A DNA stretch of 64,000 nucleotides from Thraustochytrium sp. TN22 (taxonomy: Eukaryota > Sar > Bigyra > Thraustochytrida > Thraustochytriidae). The DNA lies in NCBI GenBank assembly GCA_013306675.1, contig JABLUY010000056.1:62001-126000 (forward strand). Reading direction: 5' to 3'. The stretch's first letter is position 1, and each line of letters starts with the position of its first letter. The notes under the pieces were generated by a model, which did no database searches, was not told the DNA's origin, and saw only the letters and a list, made by a program, of their open reading frames with translations. Positions 48,425 to 55,155 of the stretch are shown in pieces. A program made the position numbers and the translations under genes.

Positions 48425-50125
48425 ATGTCGGCGGCGGGCGCGCGGGAGAGCCCGCCGTCGTCGCCGGCGCGGCGGCTGGACTCGAACTACGAGGCGCGGC
48501 TCAAGAGCCCCGGGCGGCAGTTCAGGCCGTCGCCGGGGAGGCGCAAGAGCCTGCTGTCGTCGCCGGCGGCGTCGCCGGCGTCGACCACGCCGAAGCGCGA
48601 CAGGTCCGTGTACTCGGACAGGTTCATCCCGAGCAGGTCCGGCACGCAGCTGGAGACAGGGTTCTCCCTGCTGGGCGGCGAGGATGGCGCGGCGAGCAGG
48701 CCAGGATCCGCAGGCGGGCGCGGCGGCGGCGGCGCGGGCGGCGGCGGCAGCAGCGCGGGCGGCGGCGGCGGCGGCGGGAGCGGCGCGGGCGGCGGCGGCG
48801 GCGGCGATGGCAAAGAGGGCTTCTCGACGTACTCGATGCTGCTGCGCAGCGAGCTGCTCGGGCTGGAGGGCTCGCCGCAACGCAAAGGCGCCTCGCCGAG
48901 CGTGAGCGCCGTCAGCTCGTCGCCTGGCGCGGCGTCCGCGGACGCCAAAGAGAGCCCGGAGCAGCGCGCGGGCAGCGGCGCGCGCAGCGCAAGCTCGCAC
49001 GCGTCGCCCGGGCGTAACCTCTTCAGGTTCAAGGCGCCACGGCAGACGGCCCTGGACCTGAAGAAGTCCTTCACCATGTCGCCCATCGGGCCGAACTCGC
49101 CCGGGCTGCTTTCGTCGTCAACCTCGCCGCGCAAGGCTAAACGCAAGATCCCCAAGACGCCGTTCAAGGTGCTGGACGCGCCGGCGCTGCAGGACGACTT
49201 CTACCTGAATCTCGTGGACTGGTCGTCCCAGAACGTGCTGGCCGTGGGGCTCGGCTCGTGCGTGTATCTGTGGAGCGCGTGCACGAGCAAGGTGACGAAG
49301 CTGTGCGACTTGGGCCCGCACGACAGTGTCACATCGGTTTGCTGGACGCAGCGAGGGCACCATCTGGCGGTGGGCACGAATACGGGCTTCGTGGAGCTCT
49401 GGGACGCGACCAAATGCAGCAAGATTCGGACCATGGTCGGCCACAACGCGCGCGTCGGGTGTCTGAGCTGGACGTCGAACATGTTGGCGTCCGGCAGCCG
49501 CGACCGGTCCATCTTGCTGCGCGATGTGCGGCAGTCTGCGAGCTCATGCAAGAAGCTCTCCGGCCACAAGCAGGAGGTTTGCGGGCTAAAGTGGTCCTTT
49601 GACGACCAGCAGCTCGCCTCGGGCGGCAATGACAACAAGCTGCTCATCTGGAACCACCACAGTACGAGCCCAGTGCTTCGATTTGCGGAGCACTCTGCCG
49701 CCGTAAAGGCCATCGCCTGGAGCCCACACCAGAATGGGCTCCTCGCGTCGGGGGGCGGTACCGCGGACCGCTGCATCCGCTTCTGGAACACGCTCACCGG
49801 CACGCCCATCAAGTGTATCGACACCGGGTCGCAGGTCTGCAACCTGCTCTTCGCCAAGAACGTCAACGAGCTCGTCTCCACGCACGGCTACTCCTTGAAC
49901 CAGATTATCATCTGGCGGGTCCCGCAGATGACCAAGGTCGCCACGCTTACGGGTCACCTCACGCGTGTTCTCTATCTAGCATGCAGCCCAGACGCGCAGA
50001 CCATTGTCACCGGCGCCGGCGACGAGACCTTGCGTTTTTGGAACGTTTTTCCTGCACCCAAGAATAAGGATGGCTCGCGCCTTGGCACCAGCCTCCTCTT
50101 TCCTTCCGGCGCTGACATCCGCTGA
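48425..50125 (+). CDS. FZR1: Cdh1/FZR1-type WD40 activator of the anaphase-promoting complex
   Basis: A 566-residue APC/C co-activator that binds D-box and KEN-box substrates late in mitosis and G1. The ATG at 48425 (MSAAGARESPPSS) precedes the C-box DRFIPSR (65-71). Many Ser-Pro/Thr-Pro sites in the N-terminal part fit CDK control. The motif YSMLLRSELLG after a Gly-rich run identifies Cdh1/Fizzy-related rather than Cdc20; NLFRF follows. The WD40 propeller begins about residue 247 (FKVLDAPALQDDFYLNLVDW) and the chain ends in Ile-Arg, the APC-binding IR tail. Gly-rich low-complexity tracts (about 98-128) are an insertion not found in animal proteins. An AATAAA lies at 50249-50254. Confidence 0.95.
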   Translation: MSAAGARESPPSSPARRLDSNYEARLKSPGRQFRPSPGRRKSLLSSPAASPASTTPKRDRSVYSDRFIPSRSGTQLETGFSLLGGEDGAASRPGSAGGRGGGGAGGGGSSAGGGGGGGSGAGGGGGGDGKEGFSTYSMLLRSELLGLEGSPQRKGASPSVSAVSSSPGAASADAKESPEQRAGSGARSASSHASPGRNLFRFKAPRQTALDLKKSFTMSPIGPNSPGLLSSSTSPRKAKRKIPKTPFKVLDAPALQDDFYLNLVDWSSQNVLAVGLGSCVYLWSACTSKVTKLCDLGPHDSVTSVCWTQRGHHLAVGTNTGFVELWDATKCSKIRTMVGHNARVGCLSWTSNMLASGSRDRSILLRDVRQSASSCKKLSGHKQEVCGLKWSFDDQQLASGGNDNKLLIWNHHSTSPVLRFAEHSAAVKAIAWSPHQNGLLASGGGTADRCIRFWNTLTGTPIKCIDTGSQVCNLLFAKNVNELVSTHGYSLNQIIIWRVPQMTKVATLTGHLTRVLYLACSPDAQTIVTGAGDETLRFWNVFPAPKNKDGSRLGTSLLFPSGADIR

Positions 50126-50248
50126 CGAATGCGAGGTGGTGGTGGGACTGTGGTACAAGCACCAAAAAAAGACGAAAACCAAAACAAAACGCTGTGACAT
50201 TTTGCTGCCTACACACATCGAGAGGAGTTGACTCGGATCATGACGGGA

Positions 50249-50254
50249 ATAAAA
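50249..50254 (+). promoter_or_regulatory. AATAAA, possible polyadenylation signal of Cdh1 gene
   Basis: AATAAA about 125 bp after the Cdh1 stop. Position is suitable; no other support, and it is not known whether this organism uses this signal. Confidence 0.25.
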
Positions 50255-50451
50255 GGGCGATGTTGATTCGGACAGAGTGCTGGAAATCAGAAGGGGGGGG
50301 GAATGACGAAGAGGCGTTATGTGACTGATCGTTGCAACTCGAGATGAGAATGACGGAGGCGTGGAGAGCGAGCGCGAGCCAAGAGCAACCCTGACTGACG
50401 CTCGATATACTGGGCCACCCTGTCGCCCGTGGACTGTGCGCTCAGTGCCCT

Positions 50452-50515
50452 GCCCCATCTTCGTGAGATGAGACAGGAGCGACGCCCCATCTTCATGAGA
50501 TGAGACAGGAGCGAC
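50452..50515 (+). repeat. 32-bp tandem duplication over the GTPase 3' coding end
   Basis: Copies at 50452-50483 and 50484-50515 differ at one base. The right-hand copy contains the codons for the predicted CAAX box and the stop of the Rab23-like gene. Confidence 0.9.
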
Positions 50516-51526
50516 GCTGTCGGCCGAGCGTCCGCTGCTTGGATGGTACGAGCTGCAGGTTTCCTCGTGCATGTGTTCACGATGATCAGTTTCTATTTAA
50601 GCCCCTCCCCTCCACGGGCCAGCCACAACAACGTACCGGTGGGTGAGACTGGATTGCCATCGTCGGCATCGGCGCTTTGGCCGCTGTCAAGCTCGGCGTC
50701 GTGGTTGACGTTGACCTCAACGCCGCCTTTGCCGCCGTCTCCTCGTCCTCGTCGTCCTCCTCCCGAACCTCGCTAGCCTCAAACGCAGGGTCTTTGAGAC
50801 TTTTACCATCAATGCCATGTTTCTCGTCCACATTGTCATCGTCATCGCCCTGGAGCGTCGGTTGTACATCAGCAATATCCGTGAGCATGGCACCAGAGAC
50901 ACCCGCGCACCTGGCAGCAAGGTAGGAAAAGACCTCGTCCACCAAGTCCTTGTCGGTTGCAGAGACGCGGTAGAGCCTGACGTGGAGGTCGCGAGCGAGA
51001 TCTCGCGCCTCGGCGTCGGTGACGACGACCTGAGAAGCAGGCAGGTCGACCTTGTTCTGCACAAGGACAATGCACGGCTTGAAGGCGCTCTCAGCGCGGA
51101 GACGGTGAGCGAGGTCGGCGACGAGGTCGAAGGAAGCCCGGTTGTCCACTGAGAACACGAGAACCGCCGCCTGCGCATCGGAAAAGTACTTGGCTGCCAC
51201 GGAGGTATTAATGCTGTCGCCACCAATCTCCCAGAGCATCATGTTCACGTCTTGGCTAGTTTCCTCCAGGTAGATGGTGCGCTCCTTGAACTGCACGCCA
51301 ACTGTCCGCTGCGGGTCTTTGGGGAAGTCGCCGCGGCAGTACATGTGAACGAGGCTGGTTTTACCGGCATGACTGCCACCCAGCACGAGCACTTTGAGCG
51401 CAGCTGCAGCGGTAGTCGTCGTCGCGTCCGTCAGTGGGTGCCGGACCTCACGCACGCACTGCACGCATACGCATACACGGCAGGAAGAAGACCCCAGCAC
51501 GTACCTTCGAGGTCACCCAAGTCCAT
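50493..51526 (-). CDS. Rab23-like small GTPase, three exons, C-terminal CAAX
   Basis: Exons, in transcription order: 51526-51505, 51403-50637, 50552-50493; predicted protein 282 residues. Exon 1 starts ATG (MDLGDLE); intron 1 (101 nt) has donor GTACGT, a CTGAC branch-like site and acceptor CTGCAG; intron 2 (84 nt) again has GTACGT and CTGCAG. Both junctions keep frame. The GTPase domain has P-loop GGSHAGKTS, RTVGVQF, G4 QNKVDL and a Rab23-like FSVDNRASF/LHVRLYR layout. Switch II reads WEIGGDS in place of WDTAGQE, so the usual catalytic Gln is absent. A long acidic tail follows, ending in RQRRSCLIS, a basic stretch plus CAAX box, implying prenylation. Without intron 2 splicing the frame ends at 50586 without CAAX. 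Head-to-head with PDE6-delta. Splice sites are predicted, not proved. Confidence 0.82.
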
Positions 51527-51819
51527 GGCCGCCGCGACGCGCAGTAGGAGGTACAGCTACAGGAGCCGCCACAGCAGCAGCTGCTGCTGCAGGCGACACG
51601 CGAGGGCGGGTTGGAGAACTGCAAAGGTGGACCACGAATGGCTCTGGGTCTTGTACGACATTCGATTGCGCGGGAGCCTCGGAGAACGCGCACCAGACCC
51701 AGCGCACGCAACGGCCACCTGAATTATTAGAGCAGGCAGCCTGAGAGCAAGCAAGCAAAAGGTCAATCAAGCACTCCACTCGTACACGCCAACCTCCCCG
51801 TAGCACGGGCGCGCGCAGG
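51527..51819. promoter_or_regulatory. Shared divergent promoter interval, GTPase and PDE6-delta
   Basis: A 293-bp region between the predicted start codons of the divergent Rab23-like and PDE6-delta genes. No other gene fits. It includes a short CAGCAGCTGCTGCTG palindrome (51570-51588). Promoter activity is inferred from position. Confidence 0.4.
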
Positions 51820-52569
51820 ATGGAGGCGAAGCACGCGGAGGGCGGCGCGGCGGGCCTGAGCGCCAAGGCGGGCGTCAAGGCCAAGGCGGGCGCCAAATGC
51901 AAGCAAACGGCCCGCATCCCGCGTGCGGGCCAGCTCGACGATGGCGAGACCGGGTTACAGCGAGATGAGGAAGTGGAGGTGAGGTGCGAGACGGACACCA
52001 CAGAGCGCGGAGAATACGGCGGGGCGTACGATGAGGAGGAGGAGAGGCTGGCGAACCAGGAGTGGGACGCGCTGAAGCGCAGGCGGCACCAAGGCGAGAT
52101 CCGCGTGTCGTCGCACCCGGCCGCGCAGCGCATCTTGCGCGGGTTCCGCATCAATCACATGCGCATGCGCGACGCCGAGAGTGGCCAGCTCATGTGGCGG
52201 TCGGATGACTGGGGCGAAGACATGTTCGAGGCCGAGAAGGAGGCACACGTGCCGGCGAGCATTCTCGAGTGCCGCGCCGTGGCGCGAGAAATCAACTTCA
52301 CCAGCGAGGAGGAGATGACCAAGTTCAGGCTCGAGCAGCGCGTCTACTTTCAGGGCGTCTGCATGGAAGAGTGGTTCTTCAAATTCGGCTTTGTCATCCC
52401 GGGATCCACCAACAACTGGGAGCAGACCATTTATGCTGCCGAAAAGTCCGCAATGCTCCCGGCGCACCTCATCTCCGGTCAGATCACCATCGAGACCAGC
52501 TTCTACGATGACGACCTCTTTGTCTCAAAGAGCCTTGTCCGAGTCTTTTATGACGCCGACGAGCCTTGA
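51820..52569 (+). CDS. PDE6D: PDE6-delta-like prenyl-binding protein
   Basis: A 249-residue protein whose residues about 100-249 are a complete PDE6D/GDI-like solubilising factor. This immunoglobulin-like beta sandwich binds farnesyl or geranylgeranyl groups and carries prenylated proteins between membranes, notably into cilia. Matches with the human protein are dense: ILRGFRINHMRMRDAESG, VPASILECRAVAREINF, MTKFRLEQRVYFQG, CMEEWFFKFGFVIPGSTN and ETSFYDDDLFVSKSLVRVFY. The N-terminal 95 residues, absent from the human protein, are charged and low in complexity (Ala/Lys then acidic) and probably disordered. A shorter start is possible, but the first ATG has no better competitor near the domain. 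Its head-to-head neighbour is a predicted prenylated GTPase. Confidence 0.93.
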   Translation: MEAKHAEGGAAGLSAKAGVKAKAGAKCKQTARIPRAGQLDDGETGLQRDEEVEVRCETDTTERGEYGGAYDEEEERLANQEWDALKRRRHQGEIRVSSHPAAQRILRGFRINHMRMRDAESGQLMWRSDDWGEDMFEAEKEAHVPASILECRAVAREINFTSEEEMTKFRLEQRVYFQGVCMEEWFFKFGFVIPGSTNNWEQTIYAAEKSAMLPAHLISGQITIETSFYDDDLFVSKSLVRVFYDADEP

Positions 52570-53377
52570 AAGCCGCTTGCATTCGGGCGACCGACCAGCA
52601 CGCCTAGCTAGCTAGAGAGAGAACATTCACGGCTCCGCGGCCTTGGCTTGGCGCCAACGCCGCTGTGATTGAAGTACCAGGACATATTTCGGAAATTGCT
52701 GGCTACTGTTACGTTTAGCGAATTGCGTGTGTTTGGGTGACGTCAGGGCTGGGGGGGGTGATTCAGTCTGGCCTTGGCCGCCGCCCCCGCTTCCTTCCAC
52801 GGACCGGCTTGCGTGCGCTCTGCCATGACCTTGTCTCCGACCTGCAACGCGTCGGGGGCATCGTCGTCTCCTCCGACTCTCTCCGGCCTCGCTTTGGAAT
52901 GGGACCCGTCCTTCGAGCTCCGGCACGGCGCAGAAAGGCTCGAGGCTCAGCGGTGGCCGCAGTGACTCGCCGACTTCAAGTCAGAGAGAAAAAGCAAGAA
53001 GAAGAACTTGAAAATTAAATGCCCACGAAGGAGGGCACGACTAGAACTTATGAGGACGGGAAAATGTCCCTCGGATGGTGGGATGTTGAGGGCGCGCAAC
53101 ACCTTCTGTGTGCTCCTCCCACATGGCCAGCAGATGAGGCCACGCTTCACGAATGGCTTTCGGGTGAGTCACAATCTTGTAGGTTAGTTCCTTGACGCCG
53201 CGAAGTAACAAAAAACTCTGAGTGTTCCGTCTTGTCGTCCTAGAAACACGTGGCGGCGTGAAACGTTCTGCGCGCTCCCACATGGTCAGCTGTTTAGGCT
53301 ACCCCTTCCCAAAGGCTTCCTTTCGCGAGTGTCTCAACCTTGAATCTAAGATATCATACATGACGCCACAAAAAGAA
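52570..53377. other. Convergent intergenic region with degenerate ~160-bp tandem repeat
   Basis: Between the PDE6-delta stop and the 7TM stop. A CTAG run (52603-52616) lies just after PDE6-delta. From about 53041 to 53377 two diverged units share CTCCCACATGG, an AGGC-rich middle and GACGCC. Read on the minus strand, they give related peptides (IREAWPHLLAMWEEH and PKQLTMWERAE), so this may be a decayed coding repeat. I cannot call an intact gene. Confidence 0.4.
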
Positions 53378-54820
53378 CTATCGTAAAACTCGAAGGGCTT
53401 CGTCGTGATCTGCATCCTGATCGTCCAAAGAATACGTATGTGCGTTCCTTGATGTGGCGGAGAGGATGGACGTCTGCGAGTGAGCGTTGATGAGCTTGGA
53501 GACGAGCAGGGCGCCGGAAACGACGAGGTATCCCCAGCAAGAGTTCAGGGAGAGGTCTGTGAGACCAGCGATGGCCAGCGCGACAATGGTGAGCACAGAT
53601 GTGAAGACAGAAATCCAGGCGAGGTGCGCGATGCCGCGCAAGGTGGCGTGAAAATCAGCGTTTGGCGCGCGGTCCGAATCACGATCAGCGATGATGCGAC
53701 GCAAGGACGCACGCAGAAGAAGGAGCTGTGTGACGAGGTAGGAGTTGGCGATGAATTGCATCAGGATGAAGAAGCTGGAAGCAAGCATGAGCATGAGAGA
53801 CTGCTGAGAGATGGTGAGAAAAGGGAGGTATGCAGCTAGAGCCCAGTCGCTCAGCATTACGAGGACGGCGCACACTGTCAAGAAGCTGCGGATGCGATCA
53901 GAGCGCGCGATCTGGCGTGCCGTCTTGAAATGAACGCGGGACTTGAGAGAGCTCCATTGGAGCGCGACAAGCATGTCGGTGGCCGAGGTGGTGCCAGAAA
54001 ATAGCGGCATGCATACCATGCTGAGCCATGTCGGGAGGCCGGGCTGCGTGCGCCATTTCCCGACGAAGAGTACGACGGCGAGCAGCAGACAGGTGAGACA
54101 GTTGCCAATGAAGACGGTGAAGGCGCGCAGGTTCCTGCCTGCTCGCCGTACGCGGCAGGCAGCCGTGCAGCCGACCAAAAAGTAGGCGCCCCCAAGGCCA
54201 TAGCCGACCAGGAGCTGCAAGAAGAAGCCGTCAAAGAGCGTGCGGCATTCGCTCTCGTCGATGGTAAGATCGGCCAGCACTGGACGCCCTTCAGCCAGAC
54301 GCAGCGTCTCGTACATGAGCTCTCCGCTCTCGAAACTCGCTTCAAGCAGCAGGCAACCCTCAATGTTGCGCAACATGGTGGCTGCGTCGTAGTTGTACAT
54401 GAAGAGGCCCTCCTTGATGCCGTCCGAGCGAACGAAGACAAATGCACGTACAGACGGGAAGTACTCGCAAAAGTCGGCCTGACCCATGGAAGACGATGCC
54501 TTGGGCTCCTCTCCGCGCAGGCATGATTGCTCCGAGGTCGGCACTAGGAGCACGCCGCCTGCAAACGCCGAAACGTTAGGCGCGGCGTCGTGCTGCGCCA
54601 GGACACCGTAATAGTGCTCGTGCTCCGCAGGCCCGAACCGGAAGACCAGCACGCCCTCGAGCGTCGTTGCGGCTTGCAGACCGAGGAAGCTCGTATCCAG
54701 CGTCGTGCGCCCCGTAGAACGCCCCGCCAGGTCCTCCGGTGCGCGCACGACCAACGCGGCGCGCCCAGGACGCGTGGTCCATGAGACCGCCAGGACGAGC
54801 AGCAGTAGCCGGAGCGTCAT
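53378..54820 (-). CDS. Seven-TM protein with N-terminal ectodomain, unknown family
   Basis: A 480-residue protein. The ATG at 54820 begins a signal peptide (MTLRLLLLVLAVSWTT) ending near GRA; an in-frame ATG at 54844 adds eight residues. The ectodomain (about 25-205) is beta-rich with Cys in SEQSCLRG, DFCEYF and EGCLLL and one NVS glycosylation site. Seven hydrophobic spans follow (about 210-460), for example LLVGYGLGGAYFLVGC, CLTCLLLAVVLFVG, VCAVLVMLSDWALAAYL and LAWISVFTSVLTIVALAIAG, then a short acidic tail. The layout is GPCR-like, but I see no DRY, NPxxY or other class-specific motif and cannot name the family. Confidence 0.72.
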   Translation of the reverse strand: MTLRLLLLVLAVSWTTRPGRAALVVRAPEDLAGRSTGRTTLDTSFLGLQAATTLEGVLVFRFGPAEHEHYYGVLAQHDAAPNVSAFAGGVLLVPTSEQSCLRGEEPKASSSMGQADFCEYFPSVRAFVFVRSDGIKEGLFMYNYDAATMLRNIEGCLLLEASFESGELMYETLRLAEGRPVLADLTIDESECRTLFDGFFLQLLVGYGLGGAYFLVGCTAACRVRRAGRNLRAFTVFIGNCLTCLLLAVVLFVGKWRTQPGLPTWLSMVCMPLFSGTTSATDMLVALQWSSLKSRVHFKTARQIARSDRIRSFLTVCAVLVMLSDWALAAYLPFLTISQQSLMLMLASSFFILMQFIANSYLVTQLLLLRASLRRIIADRDSDRAPNADFHATLRGIAHLAWISVFTSVLTIVALAIAGLTDLSLNSCWGYLVVSGALLVSKLINAHSQTSILSATSRNAHTYSLDDQDADHDEALRVLR

Positions 54821-54910
54821 GGAAGAAATTCGGTTTGCTGGCACCGCCTGACTGCCAAGTTAAAATGCCAGCTCTGCCAAGGCACGAGCAGCCACGGCCA
54901 CCTTGTGTTG

Positions 54911-54942
54911 CTACTAGCTAGTAGGCCTACTAAGCTAGCTAG
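54911..54942. repeat. CTAG palindrome cluster C
   Basis: CTACTAGCTAGTAGGCCTAC followed by CTAGCTAG; most of it is self-complementary. TAGGCCT at 54922-54928. Confidence 0.8.
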
Positions 54943-55046
54943 AAAGCCTGAGGAAAAAAACGGGCCGGGCCGTTCCGTTGCCAGTAGTCAGGCCAAACTC
55001 AGCGCACACCTCTTGGGAGAAAAGTGAATAGCCTTCCGGCCGCGTC

Positions 55047-55094
55047 TCTCTCTCTCTCTCTCTCTCTCATTCTCTCTCTCTCTCTCTCTCTCGC
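55047..55094 (+). repeat. CT dinucleotide tract
   Basis: Nearly pure CT repeat turning into CGCT repeats (55091-55114), 60-110 bp upstream of the BTB-LRR start. Confidence 0.9.
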
Positions 55095-55155
55095 TCGCTC
55101 GCTCGCTCGCTCCCTTTCTCTCCCGCATGCTCGCAATGCGCGCCCGCGCGCGCGC

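Larger units (their letters stand above)
54821..55155. promoter_or_regulatory. Head-to-head intergenic region with CTAG palindromes and CT tract
   Basis: Lies between the 7TM and BTB-LRR starts. A CTAG-rich palindrome with TAGGCCT (54911-54942) and a CT tract (55047-55094) lie here. The CT tract is open in frame with the BTB-LRR gene and would give SLSLSL peptide, which I exclude. Promoter role is inferred. Confidence 0.4.

Noticed and set aside
50586-50636. Unspliced C-terminus of the Rab23-like protein (PVRCCGWPV...)
   Set aside because: Starts exactly at a GTACGT donor; splicing instead yields a basic stretch plus CAAX. Kept only as a possible retained-intron form.
55024-55155. Signal-like SLSLSLSL start of the BTB-LRR protein
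   Set aside because: The hydrophobic pattern comes from a CT microsatellite; a BTB-LRR protein is expected in the cytosol and has a good ATG at 55156.
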